This document shows, one piece after another, positions 49,894 to 59,211 of a stretch of DNA of 64,000 bases. Each line of letters begins with the position of its first letter. Position 1 is the stretch's first letter. Made by a program: the position numbers and the translations under genes. This DNA comes from an uncultured Prevotella sp. (GTDB lineage Bacteria > Bacteroidota > Bacteroidia > Bacteroidales > Bacteroidaceae). The notes under the pieces are model-generated. The model worked only from the letters and a program-made list of their open reading frames with translations. It was not told the DNA's origin and made no database searches. The stretch spans positions 1-64,000 of the forward strand of contig UQKO01000003.1 of NCBI GenBank assembly GCA_900541575.1, read 5' to 3'.

Positions 49894-50388
49894 TTATTTT
49901 TGTAACTTCCAAGCGTAATCTACCATTTTTATTGCAGTAAGTGCAAATTCTTTTCCTTTGTTGCCTAATTTTCCTCCTGCTCGCTCTTCTGCTTGCTCTT
50001 CATTGTTGACCGTTAACAGTCCGAAAATCACGGGAATATCGCCATTTGCATTCAGTTCGGCAATGCCTTGAGTGACGCCTTGACAAATATAATCAAAATG
50101 TGGTGTGTCGCCACGAATTACGCAGCCGAGGATGATAATTCCGTTTACGTGACCGAATTTTGCGAGTTGTGAAGCAGCATAAATAAGTTCAAAACTGCCA
50201 GGCACATGTTTTATGGTGATATTGTTTTCCGTTACACCATTGCTTTTAAGTTCTTCAATGGTTCCTGCAAGAAGTTTGTCGGTGATATGGTTGTTCCATT
50301 CTGTGCTGATGATTCCGAAACGCATTTCTGAAGCATCGGGTACGGGGATGGATTGGTCGGCAGTATAAGAGAAGTTGGAAGTAGACAT
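49894..50388 (-). CDS. ribH: 6,7-dimethyl-8-ribityllumazine synthase
   Basis: Penultimate enzyme of riboflavin synthesis; forms icosahedral or pentameric assemblies. 164 residues with [18 protein letters not shown], the substrate-binding [15 protein letters not shown] and the catalytic [16 protein letters not shown] chose the ATG at 50388 ([11 protein letters not shown]) because the longer frame would reach into the AT-rich leader. No other rib gene is adjacent. A 131-bp inverted-repeat element (50441-50571) lies just upstream. Confidence 0.94.
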   Translation of the reverse strand: MSTSNFSYTADQSIPVPDASEMRFGIISTEWNNHITDKLLAGTIEELKSNGVTENNITIKHVPGSFELIYAASQLAKFGHVNGIIILGCVIRGDTPHFDYICQGVTQGIAELNANGDIPVIFGLLTVNNEEQAEERAGGKLGNKGKEFALTAIKMVDYAWKLQK

Positions 50389-50440
50389 ACTTATATAATA
50401 AGGAGTGTTGTCGTGTGAGATGGGTGTATGTATAGAAAAA

Positions 50441-50571
50441 AATAACAAGTAATAGGTAACCTTTGGCTGGAATCTCCTTACGGAGTATCTGATATTAGGC
50501 GCACAATTGCGAATGATTCGGAATGTGTGCGATGTGCAGATGCCTTGGATTGTTACTTATTACTTGCTATT
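50441..50571 (-). repeat. 131-bp inverted-repeat element between the TPR gene and ribH
   Basis: Terminal inverted repeats of 20 bp with two mismatches (50441-50460 and 50552-50571) enclose 91 bp. On the minus strand the interior can form ATCTG/CAGAT enclosing CGCACA/TGTGCG, then a CTCC-GTAA-GGAG hairpin. The outer stem is followed by TTATTTTTTTC. It could be a MITE, a long terminator for the TPR gene, or a structured leader of ribH. Confidence 0.65.
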
Positions 50572-50586
50572 CTCCTTGTAATAGGA

Positions 50587-51294
50587 TTAGTTGGAGAGAC
50601 GAGCGATATACTTGTCGATTACAGCATCAAGTACAACGCCATTCTGCTGCTGACGAGAGCAAAGCGGAGCAGAAGGATAGTTCTTCTTGATGTCCTGGTA
50701 TGTTTTGAGTGCTTCGTCTTTCTTGTTTTGCTTTTCGAGAATCAATCCCGACTGAAACAATGCTTCGGAACAGAGGGCAGGGATGTCTGTAGCTTCGGCA
50801 GCTTTCTTGAATGTCTTTACGGCATCGTCAAGGCGATTCTTGCTAGCATAAGCATTGGCCAAAGCCGAAAGCATTTGTGCTGAGACAGTCTCATCGCCCT
50901 TGGGGCTGAAGCTTTCAAGATACTTGATGGCATCGTCGGTCTTGCCCAACTGGTAGCTACAGATACCAGCAAGGCCTTTAGCTACATTGCCAGCATCGGT
51001 TGAACTGTACTTGTCGGCAATCTTGACAAGTCCCAATGTTTTTCCCTCACCTTTTAGTGCGTGTTCGAAGTCTTGGGTCATCACGTACTTCTGCATCACA
51101 ATGCCTAAGCTTTCTTGAGCTTTCTCTTCGTTGGGCTTCGCAATGCCGTATACATAGGCGAAACTGCCGCCAACGATAACCACAATTGCTACGATGGCTG
51201 TGATAATCTGTTTCTTGTACTTGATGAAATAGGCCTCAGACTTTGCTAAGGTGTCATTTACATCGAGAGATTGATTCTTCTTTTGAATGTTCAT
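50587..51294 (-). CDS. Membrane-anchored TPR protein (YfgM-like)
   Basis: A 235-residue protein with one transmembrane segment (IITAIVAIVVIVGGSFAYVYGI, about 30-51) and a periplasmic TPR region (IKYLESFSPKGDETVSAQMLSAL, LDDAVKTFKKAAEATD, KDEALKTYQDIKKNYPSA). The layout resembles YfgM/ancillary SecYEG translocon or BamB-linked proteins, but this is by architecture only. It is divergent from recF. The ribH gene lies behind it on the same strand, separated by the inverted-repeat element. Confidence 0.83.
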   Translation of the reverse strand: MNIQKKNQSLDVNDTLAKSEAYFIKYKKQIITAIVAIVVIVGGSFAYVYGIAKPNEEKAQESLGIVMQKYVMTQDFEHALKGEGKTLGLVKIADKYSSTDAGNVAKGLAGICSYQLGKTDDAIKYLESFSPKGDETVSAQMLSALANAYASKNRLDDAVKTFKKAAEATDIPALCSEALFQSGLILEKQNKKDEALKTYQDIKKNYPSAPLCSRQQQNGVVLDAVIDKYIARLSN

Positions 51295-51332
51295 AATATT
51301 GTGTTTCTTTTTGTTTCAGAAAAAATGCAGCG

Positions 51333-51340
51333 CAAATTTA
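51333..51340 (-). promoter_or_regulatory. Promoter -7 box for the membrane TPR gene
   Basis: Minus strand TAAATTTG, 39 bp before the start codon. The -33 box is weak. Confidence 0.5.
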
Positions 51341-51410
51341 CAACTTTCCCGTTAAGTTAGGAAAGGAAACTCTTGTTTTTTTTACATTTCACTGATATTT
51401 ACCGCATTCT

Positions 51411-51442
51411 CTTGGATAAACTTGTTGTAAAATGTAACTTTG
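51411..51442 (+). promoter_or_regulatory. Promoter of recF
   Basis: CTTG (51411-51414, one mismatch), 20-nt spacer, TAACTTTG (51435-51442); start codon 37 bp further on. Confidence 0.68.
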
Positions 51443-51478
51443 TATGCATAATATGCTCATAGAATCAGTAATTAAAGT

Positions 51479-52582
51479 ATGATACTCAAACATCTTTCTG
51501 TAACGAATTATCGCAACTTAGCCATTGCTAACATGGATTTCTCATCGAATGTGAATTGTTTTGTTGGTGACAATGGTATGGGTAAATCCAATGTGCTTGA
51601 TGCCATCTATTATTTGTCGTTTTGTAAGGGCTTTGCCACGGCAATGGATTCTATGAACGTTAATCATGAGGCAGACTTCTTTATAATAGAGGGAGATTAT
51701 GTGCAAGAAACGGGGAGTTGTAAGCATGTCTGTTGTTCATTGAAACGAGGAGCTCGCAAGCGCTTGAAGGTTGATGGAAAGGATGTGAAGCGTATATCGG
51801 AACATGTTGGTCTTATCCCTTTAGTGATGATTGCTCCTGCAGATTCGGCCTTGATATTAGGCGGAAGTGAAGAGCGTCGACGCTTTATGGATTCGGTAAT
51901 CATTCAATATAGTGCTTCCTATATAGATGCATTGATTCGTTATGACAAGGCTCTCAAGCAACGTAACGCAATGCTCAAGCAAGAATCAGGATATAATGAA
52001 GCAGTGATGGATGTATTGGAGGATATGATGTCGGAAAGTGGTAAAATTGTGTATGAAGAGCGTAGCGCTTTTGTGTCGGAGTTTTTGCCCATCTTTTTGG
52101 ATTTATATCAAAAGCTGTCAGGCAATGATGGTGAGATAGTGGATGTAAAATATGTGAGCCATGGCGATAGGGGAGAACTCCAACCGCAACTTAGGGGATT
52201 TAGAGAAAAAGAACGCATCGTGGGTTATTCCTTACATGGCATGCATAAAGATGATTTAGAGTTGACGTTGAATGGATTTAGCGTGAAGCGTGAAGCTTCT
52301 CAGGGACAGCAAAAAACATTCTTTATTGCCATGAAGCTCGCTCAATTTGTCTATTTGCGAAATCGCGGAGAGCAGCGTACTCCCTTGCTTTTGCTCGATG
52401 ATATCTTTGATAAGTTAGATGCCTCGCGTGTGGAGCGCATTGTGGATTATGTGAGTGGTCATGATTTTGGTCAGATATTTATTACTGACACACGTCAAGA
52501 CCATCTTGACCGCGTGCTTGCAACAACAAAGCGCGATTATAAATTATTTGATGTGAAGGAGGGTGTGGTTACTCCTCGTTGA
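51479..52582 (+). CDS. recF: DNA replication and repair protein RecF
   Basis: SMC-like ATPase that loads RecA at single-strand gaps with RecO and RecR. 367 residues: Walker A in CFVGDNGMGKSNVLDAIYYL, RecF-specific PLVMIAPADSALILGGSEERRRFMD, signature SQGQQKTFFIAMKLA and Walker B PLLLLDDIFDKLD. Length is standard. It is not next to dnaA/dnaN here, as is usual in this phylum. Confidence 0.95.
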   Translation: MILKHLSVTNYRNLAIANMDFSSNVNCFVGDNGMGKSNVLDAIYYLSFCKGFATAMDSMNVNHEADFFIIEGDYVQETGSCKHVCCSLKRGARKRLKVDGKDVKRISEHVGLIPLVMIAPADSALILGGSEERRRFMDSVIIQYSASYIDALIRYDKALKQRNAMLKQESGYNEAVMDVLEDMMSESGKIVYEERSAFVSEFLPIFLDLYQKLSGNDGEIVDVKYVSHGDRGELQPQLRGFREKERIVGYSLHGMHKDDLELTLNGFSVKREASQGQQKTFFIAMKLAQFVYLRNRGEQRTPLLLLDDIFDKLDASRVERIVDYVSGHDFGQIFITDTRQDHLDRVLATTKRDYKLFDVKEGVVTPR

Positions 52583-52934
52583 GGATTCGTTCTTACTAAT
52601 AAGGTGTTGATAGAATCACTCTATTCGTTTTTCAATGCTTTTACCGTTGTGTGTGATAACGTTCGTTTTTGCAATCGTTTAGGCAGGGACTTTTTTCAAT
52701 GCAGTCAATGGATTGTGTGGGGTGTCATGGTATTTACTGCTTTTCATGCAAAAGTTGTCCTACTTGACAAAAGTCTGAAAAACGGCAAGAGAGTATGACA
52801 AAATGCAAAGGAAATGATATAAATTTAGCAATATAGCAAATTTTCTTGCTTGATTGTGTAAAATATGAAAGAGAAATTGTATTTTTGCAATCAATAAAGT
52901 AAATCAATAAGGATATTAACAACACAAGGACACT
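52583..52934. other. Intergenic region upstream of gltB
   Basis: 352 bp. Apart from the gltB -7 box (52880-52887) I see no gene, hairpin or repeat. AT-rich towards gltB. Confidence 0.6.
52880..52887 (+). promoter_or_regulatory. Promoter -7 box for gltB-gltD
   Basis: TATTTTTG, 48 bp before the start codon. The nearest TTG box is at about 23 nt, longer than ideal. Confidence 0.5.
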
Positions 52935-55900
52935 ATGCAATTAGAAGAAACAATTGGCAAAGGGCTCTATCATTCAGACTATGAGCACGACGCTTGTGGT
53001 GTGGGCATGATTGTCAACATTCACGGCAATAAAAGTCATGAGCTTGTAGACTCGGCCTTGAAAGTCCTCGAAAACATGAAGCACCGTGGTGCAGAGGGTG
53101 CTGATAATAAAACGGGTGATGGCGCAGGTATTTTGCTGCAGATTCCCCATGAGTTTATATTGCTTCAGGGTATTCCCGTACCAGAGAAAGGACATTATGG
53201 CACAGGTCTTGTGTTTTTGCCCAAAGATGAGGAGCGTCAGAATGCGATCTTCAAGGTGTTTATCGAAGAAGTGGAACGCGAGGGACTATCGCTAATGCAT
53301 GTACGTGCCGTTCCTGTATGTTCGGACATTTTGGGAAAGGATGCTTTGGCTGCAGAACCTGATATAAAGCAAGTGTTTGTCACAGGAGGAAATGCCGAAG
53401 AATTGGAACGTAAGCTTTATTGGGTACGTAAACGAATAGAGCGCAATGTAAAAGATAAAGATTTTTATATCTGTTCGCTTTCGTCCAAAAACATTGTATA
53501 TAAAGGTATGCTCTCTTCTACCCAGTTGCGAGAGTATTATCCTGACTTAACTCAGCCTTATTTTACAAGTGGCCTAGCAATCGTACATTCACGTTTCTCT
53601 ACGAATACATTCCCTACATGGGGGCTTGCTCAGCCATTCCGCTTATTGGCACATAATGGTGAGATAAATACGATCCGTGGTAATCGTGTATGGATGGAAG
53701 CTCGTGAGTCGGTGCTTTCAACAGAGACTTTAGGCAATACAAAAGATATTCGTCCGATTATTCAGTCGGGTATGAGCGATTCTGCTTCGCTTGACAATGT
53801 ATTGGAATTCCTTGTGATGTCGGGATTGAGCCTTCCACATGCGATGGCAATGCTTGTACCCGAAAGTTTTAATGATAAGAATCCTATTTCAGAAGACCTA
53901 AAAGCATTTTATGAGTATCACTCCATTCTTATGGAGCCATGGGACGGACCAGCCGCGTTGCTCTTTAGCGATGGACGATATGCAGGAGGTATGCTTGATA
54001 GAAATGGTCTGCGCCCAGCTCGCTATCTTGTAACTAAGAATGACATGATGGTTGTAGCTTCAGAAGCTGGTGTAATCAGTTTTGAAGCAGGAGATATTAA
54101 GGAGAAGGGACGTCTTCAGCCTGGTAAAATTCTTCTAATCGATACGCAAGAGGGAAAAGTGTACTACGACAAGGAACTCAAAGCACAACTGGCAAGCGCT
54201 TATCCTTATCGTCAATGGCTTTCGGCAAACCGCATAGAACTGGATGCACTTAAAAGTGGTCGAAAAGTGGAGAATAATGTGGAGGATTTCGATAAGAAAC
54301 TCCGCGTGTTTGGCTTTACTCGCGAAGATGTAGAGCGTACGATTGCTCCTATGGCTAATAAGGGGGTAGAACCTATCGCTTCGATGGGTAATGATACTCC
54401 ACTGGCAGTGCTCTCAGATCGTCCGCAATTATTGTTCAACTACTTCCGTCAGCAATTTGCACAGGTCACCAATCCGGCAATCGACCCGATTCGTGAAGAA
54501 TTGGTTATGTCGCTTACGGAATATGTAGGTGCAGTGGGTGTGAACATTCTCTCGCCCAATGAGAGCCATTGTAAGATGGTGCGTTTGCCTCAGCCTATTC
54601 TGACAAATCGCCAGCTTGACATCCTCTGTAACATCCGTTATAAGGGCTTTAATACGATAAAACTCCCCATGCTCTTTGATGTGGAAAAAGGTGCAGAGGG
54701 ACTTAAAGAAGCGCTTGATAATCTGTGTAAGATGGCTGAACAGAGCGTCAATGATGGAGTGAACTACATTATCCTTTCTGATCGTGGTGTGGACGAAAAA
54801 CATGCTGCGATACCTTCCTTGCTCGCTGTAAGTGCCGTTCATCATTATCTCATTTCGGTGCAGAAGCGTATGGAGACGGCTTTGCTGGTGGAAAGTGGTG
54901 AAGTACGTGAGGTAATGCATGCAGCTCTGTTGATTGGTTATGGCGCAAGTGCAATTAATCCTTATATGGCTTTTGCTGTGCTGGATGATCTTGTAAAGCG
55001 TGGCGAAGTGCAGATGAACTACGAAACTGCTGAGAAAAACTACATCAAAGCCATTTGCAAGGGATTGTATAAAGTACTCTCTAAAATGGGTATCAGTACT
55101 CTGCGCTCTTATCGTGGTGCCCAAATATTTGAAGCTGTCGGTTTGAGCGAAGAACTTCTACATAATTATTTTGGTACTGCAATAAGTACCATCGGTGGTA
55201 TTCATTTGACTGAGATTGCACGTGACTATAAGCGTTTCCATGATGAGGGTTACGAACCTTGTTATGCGGATCGTGAATTGGAAGGCCTTCTTCCTCACCA
55301 AGGCTTATTTAGTTACAGAAAGGACGGAGAGAAGCATGCTTGGAATCCTGAGACCATCTCAACACTACAATTGGCTACTCGCCTTGGCAGTTACAAGAAG
55401 TTTAAAGAGTTTACGAATCTTGTCGACAATAAACCAACGCCCATTTTCCTACGTGATTTCTTTGAGTTTAAGAAGAATCCAATTCCTGTTGATGAAGTGG
55501 AGTCTGTCGATGATATCGTGAAGCATTTCGTTACGGGTGCTATGTCTTTTGGCGCTATCAGCAAGGAAGCTCATGAGGCTTTGGCATTAGCGATGAATAA
55601 ACTCGGCGCTCGTAGCAATACTGGTGAGGGCGGTGAAGATAGTGAGCGCTTCCACGAGACATTTGATGGAATTTCTCTCTCTAGCAAAACGAAGCAGATT
55701 GCCTCTGGTCGTTTCGGTGTGACCACAGAGTATCTTGTGAATGCTGAAGAAATTCAGATTAAGGTAGCTCAAGGTGCAAAACCTGGTGAAGGAGGACAAC
55801 TTCCTGGCTATAAAGTCAATCAGATTATTGCCAAGACGCGCCACTCTATTCCAGGCATTTCTTTGATTTCTCCTCCACCTCACCACGATATTTACTCTAT

Positions 55901-57428
55901 TGAAGACCTCGCACAACTGATTTTCGATCTCAAGAATGTCAATCCACGTGCTAGCATCAGTGTGAAGCTTGTAGCTGAGAGTGGTGTGGGAACTATCGCC
56001 GCTGGTGTGGCTAAGGCAAAGGCCGACTTAATCGTTATTTCTGGTGCCGAGGGTGGTACGGGTGCATCGCCTGCATCTTCTATGCGTTATGCTGGTATCT
56101 CTCCGGAAATTGGTTTATCAGAAACGCAACAGACGCTTGTGCTCAATGGCCTTCGTGGACAGGTACGTTTGCAGACAGATGGTCAGATTAAAACAGGTCG
56201 CGACATCATCTCAATGGCTCTGCTCGGTGCAGAGGAATTTGGCTTCGGTACGACGGTATTGATAGTACTTGGCTGTGTGATGATGCGTAAGTGTCATGCC
56301 AACACTTGCCCTGTGGGAGTTGCAACGCAGAATCCAGAACTTCGTGAACATTTCCGTGGTCACTATGAATATGTAGTCAACTATTTCCGATTCCTTGCAC
56401 AAGAAGTGCGCGAATATCTGGCAGAGATGGGATTCCGTCACTTCAATGACATTGTAGGTCGTACTGATTTGATCTCTTTGAAAGAGACAAAGCAGGAAAG
56501 CAAGGCTTCTTCGCTCGACTTTAGTCGCTTGCTACACAAGGTCGACAACGGATCGTCCATCCATCATACAACGAACCAAAAGCATGATATTGACTCCGTG
56601 CTTGACACTACAATCGTGAAAGATGCTGCGCCCGCTCTTGAAAATCAGAAGGACGTCTCGTTGGAATATGCCATTTCTAATACCGATCGTTCGGTTGGTG
56701 CAATGCTCTCAGGAGCAGTAGCTTACAAGTACGGACAGAAAGGCTTGCCCGATGAAACTATCAACGTGAAGTTTAAAGGATCTGCAGGTCAGAGTTTTGG
56801 CGCATTCCTTACCAAGGGCATCAGTTTCAAACTCGAAGGTGAAGCGAATGATTATTTGGGTAAGGCGCTCAGCGGTGGACGTATTGCAGTGATGCCCCCT
56901 GTACGTTCTAACTTCAATGCTGAGGAGAATACAATTGCGGGCAATACGCTTCTCTATGGTGCTACAAGTGGTGAAGTTTATATCAATGGTGCAGTAGGCG
57001 AACGCTTTGCTGTGAGAAATTCAGGTGCCATCGCTGTCGTGGAAGGTGTGGGAGATCACTGCTGTGAATACATGACAGGTGGACGAGTAGTGGTGCTTGG
57101 CGAAACTGGACGTAATTTTGCCGCTGGTATGAGTGGCGGTATTGCTTACGTTTGGGACAAGAATCATAACTTCGACTATTTCTGTAATATGGAGATGGTG
57201 GAACTCTCGCTTATAGAAGATTCTGCTTCGCGCAAGGAACTTCACGAACTTATTCGTCAGCACTATCTCTATACGGGTTCGCAACTAGCACGCACGATGC
57301 TTGATAATTGGAATCGCTATGTTGACGATTTTATTCAGGTAACTCCGATTGAGTATAAGCGTGTACTCGCAGAAGAGCAGATGCGTAAACTTCAGCAAAA
57401 GATAGCAGAAGTACAACGCGATTATTAG
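52935..57428 (+). CDS. gltB: Glutamate synthase large (alpha) subunit
   Basis: Makes two glutamates from glutamine and 2-oxoglutarate together with GltD. 1,497 residues. A 20-residue propeptide precedes the catalytic Cys21 (HDACGVGMIVNIHG) of the class II glutaminase domain. The central domain follows, then the FMN-binding synthase domain (about 850-1200; KPGEGGQLPGYKVN, GAEGGTGASPASSMRYAG) with the 3Fe-4S cysteines in CVMMRKCHANTCPVGVATQ, and the C-terminal beta-helix (AGMSGGIAYVWD). Length is normal. gltD follows after 136 bp. Confidence 0.97.
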   Translation: MQLEETIGKGLYHSDYEHDACGVGMIVNIHGNKSHELVDSALKVLENMKHRGAEGADNKTGDGAGILLQIPHEFILLQGIPVPEKGHYGTGLVFLPKDEERQNAIFKVFIEEVEREGLSLMHVRAVPVCSDILGKDALAAEPDIKQVFVTGGNAEELERKLYWVRKRIERNVKDKDFYICSLSSKNIVYKGMLSSTQLREYYPDLTQPYFTSGLAIVHSRFSTNTFPTWGLAQPFRLLAHNGEINTIRGNRVWMEARESVLSTETLGNTKDIRPIIQSGMSDSASLDNVLEFLVMSGLSLPHAMAMLVPESFNDKNPISEDLKAFYEYHSILMEPWDGPAALLFSDGRYAGGMLDRNGLRPARYLVTKNDMMVVASEAGVISFEAGDIKEKGRLQPGKILLIDTQEGKVYYDKELKAQLASAYPYRQWLSANRIELDALKSGRKVENNVEDFDKKLRVFGFTREDVERTIAPMANKGVEPIASMGNDTPLAVLSDRPQLLFNYFRQQFAQVTNPAIDPIREELVMSLTEYVGAVGVNILSPNESHCKMVRLPQPILTNRQLDILCNIRYKGFNTIKLPMLFDVEKGAEGLKEALDNLCKMAEQSVNDGVNYIILSDRGVDEKHAAIPSLLAVSAVHHYLISVQKRMETALLVESGEVREVMHAALLIGYGASAINPYMAFAVLDDLVKRGEVQMNYETAEKNYIKAICKGLYKVLSKMGISTLRSYRGAQIFEAVGLSEELLHNYFGTAISTIGGIHLTEIARDYKRFHDEGYEPCYADRELEGLLPHQGLFSYRKDGEKHAWNPETISTLQLATRLGSYKKFKEFTNLVDNKPTPIFLRDFFEFKKNPIPVDEVESVDDIVKHFVTGAMSFGAISKEAHEALALAMNKLGARSNTGEGGEDSERFHETFDGISLSSKTKQIASGRFGVTTEYLVNAEEIQIKVAQGAKPGEGGQLPGYKVNQIIAKTRHSIPGISLISPPPHHDIYSIEDLAQLIFDLKNVNPRASISVKLVAESGVGTIAAGVAKAKADLIVISGAEGGTGASPASSMRYAGISPEIGLSETQQTLVLNGLRGQVRLQTDGQIKTGRDIISMALLGAEEFGFGTTVLIVLGCVMMRKCHANTCPVGVATQNPELREHFRGHYEYVVNYFRFLAQEVREYLAEMGFRHFNDIVGRTDLISLKETKQESKASSLDFSRLLHKVDNGSSIHHTTNQKHDIDSVLDTTIVKDAAPALENQKDVSLEYAISNTDRSVGAMLSGAVAYKYGQKGLPDETINVKFKGSAGQSFGAFLTKGISFKLEGEANDYLGKALSGGRIAVMPPVRSNFNAEENTIAGNTLLYGATSGEVYINGAVGERFAVRNSGAIAVVEGVGDHCCEYMTGGRVVVLGETGRNFAAGMSGGIAYVWDKNHNFDYFCNMEMVELSLIEDSASRKELHELIRQHYLYTGSQLARTMLDNWNRYVDDFIQVTPIEYKRVLAEEQMRKLQQKIAEVQRDY

Positions 57429-57440
57429 TCCATTCGCGTG

Positions 57441-57507
57441 CAGATGCTATAGTGTGAGAGAAGGATGTAGCTCGTGTGGGCTCTCGGCTTTCTTCCTATA
57501 GCGTCTG
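57441..57507 (+). other. Intercistronic hairpin between gltB and gltD
   Basis: CAGATGCTATAG (57441-57452) pairs with CTATAGCGTCTG (57496-57507), one G-U pair, around a 43-nt loop. It lies 13 bp after gltB and 57 bp before gltD. No clear T-tract follows; it may be a processing or partial-termination site that adjusts subunit ratio. Confidence 0.5.
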
Positions 57508-57564
57508 TAAGCGTGGATAATTCATTCATCCATTTATTAAGACTTTCCAAACAAGATATATATT

Positions 57565-58908
57565 ATGGGAGATCCTAAAGCTTTCCTTACCATACCTCGT
57601 CATGAAGCGGGCTATCGTCCCATCCATGAGAGAATCGCTGATTTCGGAGAAGTGGAGCAGACACTCAATACGAGCGATCGCCGTCTGCAAGCCTCTCGCT
57701 GTATGGATTGTGGTGTTCCTTTCTGTCATTGGGCTTGTCCGTTAGGCAATCGCCCTCCTGAATTTCAAGATGCCGTATTCAAGGGCGAATGGCGTGAGGC
57801 TTATGAGATACTTACTGCAACAAACGATTTTCCTGATTTTACAGGTCGTATCTGTCCTGCTCTTTGTGAAAAGAGTTGTGTGCTGAAACTTTCAATGGAC
57901 TCGCCTGTTACGATTCGTGAAGACGAATGTTCTGTTATTGAAGCTGCTTTCCGTGAAGGCTATGTTCAACCGCGTCAGTTTGAACGGAATGGTAAGCGTG
58001 TTGCTGTGATTGGTTCGGGACCTGCTGGCTTAGCTGCAGCCAATCAATTGAATCATAGAGGATATGAAGTCACGGTGTTTGAAAAAGATGAATACGTGGG
58101 CGGACTTCTTCGATTTGGTATTCCCAACTTCAAGCTTCAGAAAACGGTAATTGACCGACGCGTAAAAATTATGGAAGCCGAGGGCATTACGTTCAAGGTG
58201 AATAGCTCTATTGATGTAACGAAACTTCCCGAAGGATTCGATGCTTATTGTATCTGTACGGGTACTCCGCAAGCGCGCGACTTGAAAGTTTCTGGTCGTG
58301 AACTCAAAGGCGTACATTTCGCATTGGAATTGCTCGGTCAGCAGAATAGAGTGCTTGCAGGACAAGTTTTCGATGCTAAACATCGTGTAACAGCTAAAGG
58401 AAAACGCGTACTTGTGATTGGTGGTGGCGATACAGGTTCCGACTGTATTGGTACTTCTCATCGTCAAGGTGCTGTGAGTGTCACGCAGATTGAAATCATG
58501 CCGAAACCTCCCGTAGGCCACAATCCAAAGACTCCTTGGCCACAATGGCCTGTGGTGTTAAAGACTTCTTCTAGTCATGAAGAAGGATGTGAACGCCGTT
58601 GGTTACTCACTACGAATAAGTTTATCGATAATGGAAAGGGGCATGTATGTGGTGCCGAGGTGGAAGAAGTGGAATGGCTTCCCAATCCCGATGGTGGACG
58701 TCCCATCATGAAACCTACGGGTAAGAAGGAAATTATCGACTGTGATATTGTGTTCTTAGCCATGGGATTCTTGCGCCCACAGCAACCAGAGTTTCCAGAG
58801 AACGTCTTTGTGGCTGGCGATGCCGCCACAGGAGCAAGTCTCGTTGTTCGTTGTATAGCTGGAGGACGAAAGGCTGCAGAAGCTGTCGATGCGTATCTTA
58901 ATCGATAG
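57565..58908 (+). CDS. gltD: Glutamate synthase small (beta) subunit
   Basis: FAD- and iron-sulfur-containing subunit that passes electrons from NAD(P)H to GltB. 447 residues: N-terminal cysteine clusters CMDCGVPFCHWACPLGN and CPALCEKSC, FAD-binding VIGSGPAGLAAANQL, NAD(P)-binding VIGGGDTGSDC and a C-terminal FVAGDAATGASLVV. Length is normal for the subunit. It follows gltB and is closed by a long hairpin terminator. Confidence 0.95.
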   Translation: MGDPKAFLTIPRHEAGYRPIHERIADFGEVEQTLNTSDRRLQASRCMDCGVPFCHWACPLGNRPPEFQDAVFKGEWREAYEILTATNDFPDFTGRICPALCEKSCVLKLSMDSPVTIREDECSVIEAAFREGYVQPRQFERNGKRVAVIGSGPAGLAAANQLNHRGYEVTVFEKDEYVGGLLRFGIPNFKLQKTVIDRRVKIMEAEGITFKVNSSIDVTKLPEGFDAYCICTGTPQARDLKVSGRELKGVHFALELLGQQNRVLAGQVFDAKHRVTAKGKRVLVIGGGDTGSDCIGTSHRQGAVSVTQIEIMPKPPVGHNPKTPWPQWPVVLKTSSSHEEGCERRWLLTTNKFIDNGKGHVCGAEVEEVEWLPNPDGGRPIMKPTGKKEIIDCDIVFLAMGFLRPQQPEFPENVFVAGDAATGASLVVRCIAGGRKAAEAVDAYLNR

Positions 58909-59211
58909 ATCTTTGATTGCTCTGAAGTCATGAAGTAGACAAGGTAGGTTTTTGATTATCAATAAAAAATACGCTTGTAAACTTACCAGAGCATTGTACT
59001 TGGATGTTTTTCAGCAAAAAACGAAACGCCTTGTAAGAGCATAAGAATTTAATAATATTTGCTCTTGCAAGGCGTATTGTTTTTGTTATAAGTATTATAA
59101 GATGTCTTTCGGTATATAGATTAAGTGTAACGTTGTTTTGTGGGTGCTGCTAGTGCAGATACTAATTGCTGTTCTTCCTTGTTGTATAGGTAGAGTGTTG
59201 GAAAAATGCGG
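58909..59211. other. Intergenic region between gltD and the fusion gene
   Basis: 303 bp between convergent genes. It holds the gltD terminator (59026-59075). Nothing else recognised. Confidence 0.65.
59026..59075 (+). terminator. Terminator of gltD
   Basis: 16-bp stem ACGCCTTGTAAGAGCA (59026-59041) with 59060-59075, one G-U pair, 18-nt AT loop, followed by ATTGTTTTTG. Confidence 0.82.

Noticed and set aside
49672..49940. Open reading frames on plus over the tRNA-Tyr gene
   Set aside because: They are antisense translations of the tRNA and its terminator and of the ribH end; the tRNA structure explains the sequence.
50441..50571. FMN riboswitch before ribH
   Set aside because: The conserved RFN core (GGGGCGGGGUGAAAUUCCC-type segments) is absent; only a different inverted-repeat structure is seen.
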